From contig NC_044986.1 in NCBI RefSeq assembly GCF_008728515.1, positions 60,687,159 to 60,751,158 of the forward strand: a stretch of DNA of 64,000 nt, in the 5' to 3' direction. Shown piece after piece: positions 1 to 15,827 of this stretch. Position numbers and translations under genes: made by a program. This stretch comes from Papio anubis (Eukaryota; Chordata; Mammalia; Primates; Cercopithecidae). The number at the start of each line of letters is the position of its first letter. Positions within the stretch are counted from its first letter, which is position 1. The notes beneath the pieces were generated by a model. It had not been told where the DNA came from, ran no database searches, and saw only the letters and a list, made by a program, of their open reading frames with translations.

Positions 1-523
1 ACTGCGGAGCTCAGCGGCTCAAGGAAACCCGCCTGTCTCTAGACTCCACCTCTGGGGCAGGCACAGTAAACAATAACAAAGCAGCAGATACCTCTGCAGA
101 CCCAAACGACTCTGTCTGACAGCTTTGAAGAGAGCAGATTCCAACACGGAGGTTGAGATCTGAGAAGGACAGACTCCCCTGCTCAAGCGGGTCCCTGGAC
201 CCTGAGAATGCTAACTGGGAGCATCCCACTAGGGAGGAAGTCTGACACCCCACACCTCACACAGGTGGAGTACACCCCTGAGAGGAAGCTTCCAAAGCAA
301 GAACTGTGACAGGTACACTTGCTGTTCAGAATATTCTATCTTCTGCAGTCTCTGCTGCTGATACCCAGGCAACAGGGTCTGGAGGGACTCCTGCTACCCC
401 AACAGACCTACAGCTGAGGGTCCTGACTGTTAGAAGGAAAACTATCAAACAGGAAGGACACCTACACCAAACCCCATCAGTACATCACCATCATCAAAGA
501 CCAGAGGCAGATAAACCACAAAG

Positions 524-1525
524 ATGGGGAAAGCAGGCAGAAAAGCTGGAAATCCAAACAAGACAAGATTCCGGTAGCGAGCCATATTCATCGCCAGCAA
601 CGGATCAAAGCTGGACGGAGAATGACTTTGACGATGAGAGTATAGCTACTTCAGTCCATCAAATTTCTCAGGAGCTAAAGGAGGAATCATTTACTCCAGC
701 GAAAGAAACTAAAAATCTTGAAAAAAGTGGAAGAATTGAATGCCAGACTAATTAATGCAGAGAAGGTCATAAAACTAAAATGAAAGAGATGAAAAGCATG
801 ACACCCAGAAATACGCGGACAAATGCAATAAGCTTCAGTGGGGAATCGACTCGGGATCAACTGGAAGAAAGAGCACGTTTTATTGAGGATCAAACCGAAT
901 GAAATGAAGCGAGAAGAGAAACCAAAAGAAAAAAAGAAGAAAAGAACAACAAAGCCCGTAAGAAGTATGGATTATGTAAAAGACCAAATCTACGTCTGAT
1001 TGGGGTGCCTGAAAGTGAGGGGGAAATGGAACCAAGTTGGAAAACACTCTTTAGATATCATCCAGAGAACTTCCCCAACCTAGTAGGGCAGGCCACCAAC
1101 CAGGAAATACAGAGAGAACACCACAAAGATACTCCTCGAGAAGAGCAACTCCAAGACACATAATTGCCAGATTCACCAAAGTTGAAATGAAGGGCGGGAA
1201 TCTTAAGGGCAGCCAGAGAGAAAGGTCGGGTTACCCACAAAGCTGGTGCCTCCATCAGACTCACAGCAGATCTCTCGGCAGAAACCTCCAAGCCAGAAGA
1301 GAGTGGGGGCCAAGACCAACATTTCAAAGAAAAGAATTTTAAACCCAGAATTTCATATCCAGCCAAACTAAGCTCATATGAAGGAGAAAGGCAATCCTTT
1401 ACAGATAAGCAAATGCTTAGAGATTTTGTCACTAGGCCTGCCTTACAAGAGACCCTGAAGGAAGTACTAAACATGGAAAGCAACAACCAGGTACCAGCCA
1501 TCTCAAAAACATGCCAAAAATGTAA
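524..1525 (+). pseudogene. L1 ORF1 remnant (ORF1p RNA-binding chaperone), frameshifted
   Basis: In active L1s, ORF1p is a trimeric RNA-binding and nucleic-acid chaperone protein of about 338 residues. Here the usual ATG context is at 524, and the span to the usual stop (TAA ending at 1525) is about 1.0 kb, the expected length. The opening frame hits a stop within about 20 codons. The ORF1-like reading then continues in another frame, where a conserved N-terminal motif (SSPATDQSWTENDFDDE) is visible around 586-636. Further stops break the coiled-coil, RRM and C-terminal regions. A 149-codon open frame at 306-755 is a chance fusion of 5' UTR with this shifted ORF1. It is non-functional. Confidence 0.9.
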
Positions 1526-1590
1526 AGACTATCGAGGCTAGGAAGAAAACTATATCAACTAATGAGCAAAATAACCAGTTTAATATCATA

Positions 1591-5392
<3,802 letters not shown>

Positions 5393-5634
5393 ACAATGAG
5401 ATCACTTGACCTCGGGTAAAGGAGAACATCACACAATCGGGCCTATATCAAGTGGGAGGTGGGAGGGAGGATTGCAGTGGGAGTTATACCGATAAATGAC
5501 GAGTTGATGGTGCAGCACACCAACAAGGCACAAGTATACATATGTAACAAAACCTGCACGCTATGCACATGTACCCCACAACTTACAGTATAATAATAAT
5601 AAATAAATTAAAAAAAAAAAAAAAAAGAAAAAAA

Positions 5635-6794
5635 GATGAAAAAGCATTTTTCGGTAGAATTACTATTAGACAGTGTTTCAGAGAACACATATTGGCAAAT
5701 CTCTGCACCAGATAATTATTTTCAGATAGAGTATGCTAAGGTTCATTAATTGCTCTATTTGGCAGAAAGTCTTTCTTTATAGTTAGCAACTGGTTTCATG
5801 CAATGATGGACAACCACATTGCTATAGCAACAAGGAAGCAAGATGTTTCCAACCAGGGATGCTTCTTTTCATGTAGAAAACCTTGTCACCTGGTTTCTCA
5901 AACTGAATTTTTCAGTAGTAGAAAATACACTTAGAAAATATAACTGAAAAGAAAAACTCCTTAATTTTATTGAACAAGAGGACATTAGTTTGAAAATTCT
6001 GCATTGCGGGCAGTATAGATTATCAACATTGTGCAAGTTATCCATTACCATGATTTTATATTATAATACAATGGCTTAGGTATACTGTAAACAAATAATT
6101 TAGAAAAGTTTTTTGTTGGCATTCCTCTAAGTTTTCTCTTTAAGTTGAAAATGTATTTAATTTGAAAGAAAAAAGCATGTATATTAATTTCATAATAAGA
6201 ATGTAAGCAGAAAAGCCAAGTGACTAAACTAGAATATTTGAGTGGCATATAGAAATTTAGTACCTCCCAACACCATTAATTAGATAAAGCAGCAAAATAA
6301 TGAAACATGATGATAAGATGAGAAGTTGAGTTAAATGCCAATGATCTTTCTCGCCCTAAGTCAGTCTTTAAAGAGAAGCTATATACATGTGTATAAAGAA
6401 TTTGAAAAGCAATACTCAATATCTCCCCCATTTGTGTGTTAAAATTCTCATTGTAACTGACTTAGCTTATAAATAAATAACTGCATATTCTTTGATAATG
6501 ACCCTTTTTTCCTAACCTCAAGGGACCTATGCAATAGGATTGGGTTATTTTTGTATGATATATGAAATATCCATTATTAATTTAAGAGCATTTCATAAAC
6601 ATCACCATTATTTCAACATTTTGTGTGTGTGTAATTATCCTAAGGCCACAGGCTACAATAGGAGAAGAGAGAAAAAGAAAGATTATCAAAATTGATCTAC
6701 ATGGTAAGTTGAAATGTAGAAGGAAAAAATGACAGGGACAGAAAAATAATAAGAAATCCAACTTCTTGTGGAGCATGAAATATCTCATAAATAT
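5635..6794. other. Unassigned AT-rich DNA
   Basis: I recognise no repeat family and no plausible exon here. The short open frames at 5869-6051, 6045-6248 and 6582-6824 have low-complexity AT-driven compositions and no recognisable domain. Confidence 0.6.
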
Positions 6795-6805
6795 ATGAAC
6801 TTGTG

Positions 6806-6945
6806 GCCGGGTGCAGTGGCTCACGCCTGTAATCCCAGCACTTTGGGAGGCTGAGGTGGGCAGATCACGAGGTCAGGAGATCGAGACCATTCTGGCCAAC
6901 ATTGTGAAACCCCGTCTCTACTAAAAATAAAAAAAAAATAAAAAA
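6806..6945 (+). mobile_element. Alu left arm only (AluSc-like), with TSD
   Basis: A sense Alu begins at its normal 5' end and stops at the middle A-rich linker, directly followed by an A-rich tail. The right arm is absent. The left-arm changes (deletion after GATCAC, then GAGGTCAGGAGATCG) fit AluSc. An 11-bp direct repeat, ATGAACTTGTG, flanks it (6795-6805 and 6946-6956), so it inserted as a half element rather than losing the right arm later. Confidence 0.9.
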
Positions 6946-7144
6946 ATGAACTTGTGAGTGTCACTGAGGTTAATGTGGTACTTGAATAAATTTGTCATGG
7001 AGCAAGCCAATGAAATTAAGTAATTTTTTTTTTTGTCTTACTCAGGACCAAGAAAAGGGAATGGTGAAAGAGTGTGGTTTGTTTCACATAGATTGGAAAT
7101 TGGCAAAAAGCTTAAAGAAGTAAAAGCATCCAAAGTGCTCTTTA

Positions 7145-7400
7145 ATCATCATTGATGTAATACCTACTATGTTCCAAAATCTGTGGGTAGCAAGATAAAT
7201 AAAACGCAGTTCCTGCCCTTCATGAATTGATGATCTAGTTGGGGAGAGGTGTAAACAAATTATAACAGTACAAAAAATGTATGCAGAGTGTCAAGTCTTT
7301 ATGGACATTGGAAAAATGTCTCAGGGGAATAGCTTGAGCTTGGGTTCTGTTAAGCCTTAAAATGCAGAAGCACGGGTGAATGTGTGGCCTTCATTTGAGC
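7145..7400 (-). mobile_element. L2 fragment, antisense
   Basis: The segment reads like the complement of an internal L2 region (the 'cctactatgttcc ... cctgcccttcatgaa' pattern, then 'gagaggtgtaaacaaa'). It is ancient and diverged. The end toward 7400 is a weak match. Confidence 0.6.
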
Positions 7401-8201
7401 ATGACATAGGGAAAAAATGTCATCAGGGAAAAGCAAGACATATTTGGAATTCTGTTGGTCATGACATTACTTACGGTGTTGAATGAAACTCATGCAGTTT
7501 TTTGTATGGGACTTTCTGTACATTTGAATTTGTCATGTTTTTCCCTAAAACGGGAAGCGAAGGTCAATCTGATGAATTTAAGGCTCAGCTACTGAATATA
7601 TTTTGTATGTATGGTGCAGGCAGTTCCACTGCTGTCAGTATAACACAAGCAGAAAAATATTTTAAGTTTTAGTGTTACTAAAATAATCTTCCTAATTGGA
7701 CTAATAGAAATTAGACCACGTCACTTGACACTGACTCTTCAGGGAAACTGAGCTAATGAGTAACGAAGTCCCACAGAGCACATATTACTGATGTTCACCC
7801 TGACCCCTCTTAAATTCCACCATAAAAACATACCAATCAATCATAAGTGGATCCCAACCCTTTAATATCACATTTCAATCATATTTATTATAATACTGTG
7901 TCTAGAACATTACCTCATCTGGAAAGAGCCTTTCTTCTGGAATTCTAAGCAAATTTTCTGAAAGCCATTCTGATTATCCTGACCAAATTCAAATGCTTAA
8001 CTTTGACCAAGCAACCTAGTCTCTGTGATGGATTGCACTAATTGGCTTTCACTAGGCCCATGTATACAATTTTCCAGTCAGAGGGTAGACTTATTTCAGG
8101 AATAACATGAATCCAACAGTTGGGGCATATTGGAAAGAGAAAATGGATTCAGGGGAGTCTTTCAGTAGTCTGTATTAGGAAGTTTAAAGAGGCCTTGTAT
8201 T
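7401..8201. other. Unassigned AT-rich DNA
   Basis: I see no gene and no repeat that I can name in this stretch. Confidence 0.55.
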
Positions 8202-8283
8202 TTAGATTGGTGCAAAAGTAATTGTGGTGTTTGGCATTGAAAGTGAAAACTGTTGCCTTTGAAAATTTTACTTTCAATGGCAA
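8202..8283 (+). mobile_element. MADE1-like mariner MITE remnant
   Basis: The left end matches the MADE1/Hsmar1 terminus (TTAGATTGGTGCAAAAGTAA) and continues into the MADE1 centre. An inverted piece follows: CCATTGAAAGT-type sequence near 8236-8244 against ACTTTCAATGG at 8270-8280. The expected right terminus is missing, so it is a broken or rearranged copy. MADE1 is an 80-bp palindromic MITE mobilised by the Hsmar1 transposase in anthropoid ancestors. Confidence 0.65.
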
Positions 8284-8443
8284 TGGCATTCTCTCTTTCT
8301 CAAGTAAATTGTGGCAGATTTCACCTAGATAATAAGAGCTGTTTTGTCATGAACTTTTTTTCATCTGATATTAGCCTCGCTTTATTAAATACCTCTTGTA
8401 GAGTTTCATACACAACTAAATATTGGGAAACTGAATTTCACAT

Positions 8444-8558
8444 TTTGAAAAAAAAGAAAAGACAAGAAAAAGAAAAGAAAGGAAGAGAAAAGAAAAGAGA
8501 AGAGAAAGGAAAGGAAAAGAAAAGAACAGAAAAGAAAGAAAGGAAAAGAAGAGAAAAA
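8444..8558 (+). repeat. (GAAA/GAAAA)n polypurine tract
   Basis: This is an almost pure purine strand interrupted by only two C residues (8463 and 8527). The longest pure run is about 63 nt. It makes spurious open frames on both strands (Lys/Glu/Arg-rich on plus, Phe/Leu/Ser-rich on minus), which are not genes. Confidence 0.9.
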
Positions 8559-8559
8559 T

Positions 8560-9878
8560 AGATTTGGCTTCAGACAGAGCCTTTTATTGGCTCTTTCCTT
8601 TTTCCATGGCAGGAGAGAAATGAAAGAGGAAGGAGAGACACAGGGAGGCACAGGGGTGGGAGAAAATGTTCTCAAAACAAATTATTGAAAAACAAAGAAA
8701 GACTGTTTTGTGTTAACACTTATTTAGACTTTGTGAGCTCTACAATTGTGTGTTGATTTTCTTCCAGACGAATTTGGCAGAATCAAAGAAGAGTTTTTCC
8801 AAAATTCTGCCGACTTAAGAAAAATATCATTTTTTATGTTACAAACATTACTCATCTACTCCATTTAGTGTTTAGTGAAAAATTGGTAAGGATTTTATTG
8901 AACAAGAGGTTATAGGAATTTAAAAATATAGGTTAATTTTCTTACTTATTTTTGAAATCACGCTACTTGAAAAACATAGTTAGCAAATGCATTTACCGGT
9001 GTCAAAGAACTATTAAATTATTTGCATACTGTTTAGGAAGGAATAATTGCTGTTTATGTGACACCATAAAATTCTGATGTCAATTTTAGTGTTTTCAAAT
9101 TAGAGAGGCAATAATAGTATATTTATTAAAGATGAGGTAATTAAACCTAGAAAAGTCGTTTATCTTATGGATTGATAAACAGAATATAATGAGGAAAAAC
9201 ATCAATAGTATGTTGATAATGTTATTTAGTTGGGTTTCCAACAGATCTGCTAACCCAATATGCAGTTAATTATGGGAGAATTTACCAAGGGGTATGTGTT
9301 TTGGTGTGTTTATTTTGATAATTTGAGATTTCAAATCAACAAACTGCTTAGACCTAGAAGATAAGACATTATTATTCTTTTTCAAATACTTTCTCTAATT
9401 CTTTCCTGGTTTCACTCTCCTGCCTTCTGTCAATATCTGGTTGATACTGAGAAAATGCCACCTTGTTTTCTTCCTTACTTTTTAGAGACACAGATGCTGA
9501 AAGAGTCACAGAGTATTTGTGAAATGGGCAATCTAATTAACTAGCAAGCATAGATGTTACTTATGTTTTTCAAAATTTAGAAGAAATTGACAATTCAAAG
9601 ATAATTTGACTGAAAATACAGAGAATTAAAAAATATTTCTAGAGGAATCTATACTAAAATATTAATAGTACTTATATTTACCTAGGTGATGGGAATATAA
9701 ATCACATTCATGTCTCTCCTTTTAATGTTTAATCTATATTTTCTTATACTCCTATTCTATACATGTTCTTTGTCTAACAATAAAAATTAAATAAAGAATT
9801 AAAAAACTTGGAGTTTGCACATTATAAATACATAATTAATACAATTTCCTTAAATAATTTATTGTGTAATTCATGTGA
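8560..9878. other. Unassigned AT-rich DNA
   Basis: I recognise no repeat or gene. A short imperfect hairpin with GGCAGAAT / ATTCTGCC arms lies near 8775-8810. It is not strong enough to call a feature. Confidence 0.55.
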
Positions 9879-10182
9879 TTTTTTTTTTTTTTTTTTTTTT
9901 TTTTGTGACAGTCTTGCTCTGTCACCCAGGTTGTAGTGCAATGGCGCGATCTTGGCTCATTGCAACCTCCACCTCCCGGGTTCAAGTGATTCTCCTGCTC
10001 AGCCTCCCAAGTAGCTGGGAATTACAGGCATGTGCCACCATGCCTGGCTAGTATTTTGTATTTTTAGTAGAGATGGGGTTTCACCATGTTGACCAGGATA
10101 GTTTCAAACTCCTGGCCTCAAGTGATCTGCCTCCCTCGGCTTCCCAAAGTGCTAGGATTACAAGCATGAGCCACCGAGTGCA
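9879..10182 (-). mobile_element. AluS, antisense, full length
   Basis: A poly(T) run (9879-9904) is followed by a complete antisense dimeric Alu ending near 10182 in a decayed 5' end. Diagnostic positions are mostly S-type, with many private substitutions. No clear TSD was found. Confidence 0.92.
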
Positions 10183-11866
10183 ATCTCTAATTGGGGAAGG
10201 GAGGAGACTAGAGAAAAGGATTAGTTGGTTGGCATGAGGAGTCATTTTCTGATGCACTGTCGCTTAAAATGAAACAAAAACTAGCAGGATAGAAACATAG
10301 TAAGAAAGGTAAAAGATAGCATACTTCCTTTTGCAAATCTCTTAGCTACCCTAGGTTAAATTTTTTGTATAGTACCGGCATTGGTAAGAGCTAACACATT
10401 ATCTCTTATGAACAATAAATTATTTAAAATTGGCCTTTACAACATTATTGTGATGAAGCAGATTCATTGATTTATTTATTGCCTCAAATATTCACTGTAA
10501 AGCAATAAATTTTCTAAACTTTTTGGACTCAATGATTTCTACAAGTCCTTTCATACATATATTCAATTTGAGACTCAGATTACAAGTTAGATAACGAGCT
10601 GTTCTGTGTGATCAGCAATGATTATTGGCTGCTGTGTCTTCAGAGTTTTGCCACACTTGGAAAAGAATCTATTACAGTTCTGAATCAAAACCACTTCCAG
10701 GACAGTCTCCACAAGGTGACATTAATTCAATGAATTCATCACTCTACAAATATGCAGGTTTGGTCATTCCTTACAGTGAGTGGCCCAAAATGGGCTATAC
10801 TCAGATGTCAACTTACATTTAAAACAAAGTGAATTTATTACTTGACTTTTAAAACATAACTGTCACTTGGAGTAGAGGTTAATCAGGGCACGACCAGTGC
10901 TTTCCCTCCTTGTAGCTGCTTTCATTTTCCTACTTTTGACAGGAACATAATTATAAGAAATATTGTTTTTAAAAAACTTAATATGAAAAAAGTGGAAGGG
11001 CAATGATAGTCACTGCTATCAAGATTTCTTTAGTGTGAAGGGTAAAACAGGGAGCAGTAGAGACTGTGTGTAAACCAACACAGGGGGCAGCCCAATGCCC
11101 AGTTCTAGTCAATTCTTGTAAGAGAATATAGACCCCATATTGCCAGATAATCTAATTTTGGAAAAGAATCTGTCAGTATGAAATTGTACGAAACTTTGAA
11201 TTATTTATGTCTTATCAAATTCTCCTTCAAAGGTTTTTTACAATTTTTTTTTGTTTTATTTTTAGTTGTTGATACTGTGAAAATTGACATGGTAAGTTCA
11301 GAATAAAAGAGGAAACATCCCACCTTTAGGCCACTGATTTTCAACCACTAATGATGCCTTTTCCTCATTATCACCAGAATCCAGTCTGCTTGCCCAGACA
11401 CCTCCCTGTGTGGGCATGGCTAGGATGGGCACCCATATTTGCTTCTGCCACTTTTACCTCTCATATTTTCATGGAAGACACACCCACCATGCCTTTGAAT
11501 ACAGTCCTTTTTAGATGCCTTTATGTATTCAAAAGTTATGTTAAGTCTTTTGATCTGGGAAGCTATTTTGTCTGAGGTATGATAGTCTGACTGAAATTCA
11601 TTCATTCAACTTATGATCATTTTATAGTATATTTCTTTGAAGAGAATTTATTTATAAGCTTCCTTTTTTATACTTATAGGCCAGAAACAGGAGACACAAG
11701 AGACATTGAATTTTTAGTGCATGTCTAGAGATTTAATCTTTAATCTTATCTCTGACTGTCACACTCCCTATCCCTCCTATAATACAATTTAGGAAGGGGG
11801 TATATAAACAACCTTGGGGTATCCATGTATTAGGTTAACTGATAATATAAGAGGCTCCCATCACCC
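10183..11866. other. Unassigned DNA
   Basis: No gene or named repeat is recognised. The open frames at 10625-10822 and 11351-11575 lack recognisable domains or splice context. Confidence 0.55.
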
Positions 11867-11890
11867 CTCTCTCTCTCTCTCTCTCTCTCC
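11867..11890. repeat. (CT)n microsatellite
   Basis: About 12 uninterrupted CT units lie just upstream of the LTR7. Confidence 0.95.
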
Positions 11891-11912
11891 ATACAGATAA
11901 AGACATAGATAT

Positions 11913-12305
11913 TGTCAGGCCTCTGAGTCTAAGGTAAGCCATCATATCCCCTGTGACCTGCACATATACACCCAGATGGCCTGAAGCAAGTGAAGAATCA
12001 CAAAAGAAGTGAAAATGGCCAGTTCCTGCCTTAACTCATGACATTACCTGGTGAAATTCCTTCTCCTGGCTCAGAAGCTCCCCCACCACTGAGCACCTTG
12101 TGACCCCAGCCCCTGTCTGCCAGAGAACAACCCCCTTTGACTATAATTTTCCATTACCCACTCAAATCTTATAAAATGGTCCCACCCCTATCTCCCTTTG
12201 CTGACTCTCTTTTCGAACTCAGCCCATCTGCACCCAGGTGATTAAAAAGCTTTATTGCTCACACAAAGCCTGTTTGGTGGTCTCTTCACACAGATGCATG
12301 TGATA
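11913..12305 (+). mobile_element. Solo LTR7 (HERV-H LTR), sense
   Basis: The segment follows the LTR7 consensus from its TGTCAGGCCTCTGAG start to its final GTCTCTTCACAC end over about 390 bp. A TATA-like TATAAAA (about 12171-12177) and an ATTAAA poly(A) signal just upstream of the conserved AGCTTTATTGCTC segment (12241-12258) are in their usual places. No HERV-H internal sequence adjoins either side, so it is a solo LTR left by LTR-LTR recombination. The flanks GATAT (11908-11912) and GATGT (12306-12310) may be a degraded 5-bp duplication. LTR7 copies are known promoters and enhancers in primate pluripotent cells. Whether this copy is active is unknown. Confidence 0.92.
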
Positions 12306-15300
12306 GATGTATATGGCATTTTTATAGTCACATTTTGGTGCTCAGTTCAGGCTCCCTGATTACACCTCTGTCATATGGATAGTCAGTCACTCAAGCTTGT
12401 AGAGGAGTATATTTAATTCTCCTTTTTGATTCTATAATTTTTAACTATAGAATCTCAGTTTAGCCTATAGGTTTTCTACCATGAAAGGCATTTCTACCCC
12501 TACCATGGAGAAGGAATAGGTTTCCCAATCAAATTATTAAAAGTTAGATTAACTCGGGGTGACTTTTGCTTAGATTTCAAAACTCTTGTTATTGCCTGCA
12601 ACTCACAATCACAGATACAATTGTGATAAAAACTGTAGTGTACATAGTTCAAGTTATGAGTGTAATGGAAAGAGCAGAGGAGAGCACCCCCATAAGGGTC
12701 ACGTTTAGAAAGAAATAGATTCTGTGAAAAGTAGAATCATATACTATGCTCAATTTACTATTTTAAATGATTAAAATTTAAATAATGTTCAACAAATACA
12801 TTCCACAGTTCCATATATAAAATTTGCAAGATTTACAGTTATATATTTATCTTGTTTGGGTGGAGGCCTATGAAACCTATAAACTTCAGATCAGATTTTC
12901 ACAAGCTGTTGTTTTTGGCAGCTCCACCTCCCTCATCCTGCCACATTTGCGTTGAGCAAGAACAAATCAGACCTTCGATTTTTACTGTTGAGATGGTAGC
13001 ATCCAAAATTTGAGGTAGCTGAATTTGATGATAATTTGGGGTTGATTAAACCATTCCTATGAATTGCTTCTTTTCTTGGCAAGTGTTTACAGTGTTCAAG
13101 CTTGAGCTCTATTTACAGCAACCCCATTTCACAAGATGCATTATTTGAAGGGGGGCTGTGGGCTGTGTGCATTTTTGGAGCTGACTTTTAGAATGTTCCT
13201 ACTCCAACCACACATTTGTGTGGCATTTGTGAATTCAGTGTCTGTGCTTAGCATTTGATAAGGTGCAGGGAGATTGGTCTGAAGTGGTCTCAGTGCTAAG
13301 GCCAGAGAGTCTGCTGAAAATTCTTATATGATGAAAACCCTGGCTTGCCAGCAACTGATATTTCCCTCCATCCCAAGGAATAGCACTTCCTATCTTTGTT
13401 CCATTGTGGTTTCTTATCTTATCCTGGCAGAAATAAGAGACTACCTTCCTGTGAATGAAGGCCTCAGACTGTGAAATTTGCTGTATTTGAAATCCTAGAC
13501 TTGCTTTGGAGTCATAATGGATTCCAACTGGTCAATATCAGCAAGGTAGTACTGTCTTTAAATAGCAGGTCAAGGATGCATAACAAGAAGTGTAGAATGT
13601 AGAATGGTATGGTAGGCATACATTTTTTCCATCATTTGCATTTATTCGTGTGTCCTTTATTAAATAAAAGGCTTTAACAACCTCTTGCTGCTTGACAAAA
13701 AGCATGCAGGCTCACAAATCTGGCAAAAAACACACAAAACCCTCTTCAGATCCAATTTAGATGTAAACATAAGACCTCTGAAAAAAAGTTGCTATGACTA
13801 AATATTTTAATATATTATAAATCTGACTCCAAAATGATTGCAACAAGAGAAATATTAGTTAGAAAATAAGGGTTTTACATTTAAAAAAATCATTAAGGAA
13901 AATTGTAGAAACCCCAGTTTAGGAAGTCTTTAAATTTATATTGTATTCTAAGTTTAAATGCTGATCTCCTCTAGTAATAAGTGACCTTGCAAGAACTTTG
14001 TTCAATAAGTTGTACTTTTTTTGAAATGTTTTCAATAAATGTAATCGTACATCTCAGTGTCCAGGTGAATCATCTGTTTTTTAACTTGGATAATTTCTGT
14101 TCCTACTTTCATTTTATACAGTTTTAAAGGGTATATGTATTTGTTGAAATATCATTTTTCTCTTTCTTAGTTGTTTGTTTTGGAGAATTTACAGAAATGC
14201 CTCTGTAGTGGGAAGAATGCTAAGAAGCTAATGAAAATGCTAATTAACTATAAACAAACAAAATAATGGTAAATCATAATTTTACAACCAAACAACATCT
14301 AAAGTCAATTAATTTCCATGAACAGAAATTATTTCAGCATGTGGTCAAGGAAAATTCAATTTCCTGGCAAATTCAAAGAAAGAACTAATATGTTGGTAAT
14401 GTGGTTGTCTAAAACCTTTGGTTTATGAGCTAATAAAAAAATTATATTAAATGTGATCAAAGCTATATTATTTAGTATAGCATTCTCTGGTTTTATTTTA
14501 ACTGGTTATTTCGACATAACACTTTCACCTAATTATACTCTGACTATGATACAAGTTTCCAGGATGCTGAAAAATATAAAAATATTAACCTAAAAAATGA
14601 AGATATAAAAACAAACATTTTAATTTAAATCATTTATTTGGAACAAGAAAGTTCTTTTGCTCATAAAAAGTCATAAATTTTAATTTCCTAAAATTTATAT
14701 TAGGGTAAAAGAAATATGCTGCAAATTATGGTAATATACAAAAGTCCATTTTGGGCAGGTTTGTTAAATTAAACAAGCATTTTCTACACTCATCATGGGT
14801 TTAAATTATACTTTAAGAAGAAACATTATTTAAAGTATATTTATAGGTTGAACTAAGGACAAAATTAAAATTTCATACTTTTTGGTTAACTTTGATCCTT
14901 TGAATATTTGCACTTATTAAAATTATTTTTTACATTTTTGTCAACTCATATAAAAGTTTTCTGCCTGTTAACCATGTAAATTTAGAAATAACTTTACATA
15001 TCAGGATGTGTTGTTTTCCCTGAGGAAAGTTTTTATCAAATATTTTTCTAGAAAAATGTATCTATAAAGACAACTTTAGGAGACAGGAGGAAAAGTCTGA
15101 TTTCTGGATGCTTATCTAAAGATTGAACAGACTGTAATTTTTGTGATGCGTTTCTTATTTACCCTTGCGTCTCTAGAACCTAGGAGAACAACTTACAGCA
15201 ATTCATTAAATATTTTATTGACTTAACCAAAAATAAGAGTGCTAACGGATTTTTTATGTACTCACTTATTCAAGAAATAACTATTGGGCAAGGCCAACGT

Positions 15301-15499
15301 GCCCATCATTGGACTAGATACTGTGTACTTTCTTAAATCTGCTTTGCTGGAAGTTTTATCACGAATCTTTGATTGGACTTTTAAAAACCTTCTCAGGCTA
15401 TGAATCTAAGCCAAGAGTTGATCATAATATTTCACCTTCAGCACCCATACATTTCATTAAATTATTTTCTTCTCGAGGTTTCCAAAATATCATAAGTTT
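12306..15499. other. Unassigned AT-rich DNA, 3.2 kb
   Basis: I see no gene and name no repeat. A small perfect hairpin occurs near 12428-12454 (9-bp arms GATTCTATA / TATAGAATC). The 12900-13500 part is less AT-rich and lower in repeats than its surroundings, so it would be the first place to check for conserved non-coding sequence. Confidence 0.5.
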
Positions 15500-15686
15500 C
15501 CCTCCCTGTGTCCATGTGTTCTCATTGTTCAACTCCCACTTATGAGTGAGAACATGCGGTGTTTGATTTTCTGTTCCTGTGTTAGTTTGCTGAGAACGAT
15601 GGGCCTGTCGCGGGGTTGGGGTGTGGGTTGGGGAGGGATAGCATTAGGAGAAATACCTTATGTAGATGATGGGTTGATGGATGCAG
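15500..15686. mobile_element. L1 3' end fragment with 5' inversion (twin priming)
   Basis: 15500-15601 is the reverse complement of the end of L1 ORF2 and the start of the 3' UTR. It switches abruptly at about 15601 to sense L1 3' UTR (15602-15686). The two parts are neighbouring segments of one L1, with only about 15 bp missing between them. This is the signature of twin-primed reverse transcription. The sense part stops inside the 3' UTR without an A-tail, so the 3' end has since been lost. Confidence 0.8.
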
Positions 15687-15827
15687 TGACTTAAACAGCA
15701 AAGGTCAGGAAGTGACCTTTCTGTAAGGTCATTTTGTCTGCAAGTAAGATCAGACCATTTTTCTGAAGGTTTTGTAAGAACTGGCTTCATTGAATCAAAC
15801 ATAGGCTTTTAAAAGTGTCTGGTTATA

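Noticed and set aside
306..755. 149-codon open frame, the longest on the plus strand
   Set aside because: It joins L1 5' UTR to frameshifted ORF1 sequence within a decayed L1. It is not an independent gene.
1058..1501. 147-codon antisense open frame
   Set aside because: It is the complement of L1 ORF1. Antisense frames through L1 are common and meaningless here.
8253..8675. Overlapping Lys/Glu-rich (plus) and Phe/Leu/Ser-rich (minus) frames
   Set aside because: Both are produced by the polypurine tract at 8444-8558.
8775..8810. GGCAGAAT / ATTCTGCC inverted pair
   Set aside because: 8-bp arms with a long spacer. This is expected by chance in 64 kb.
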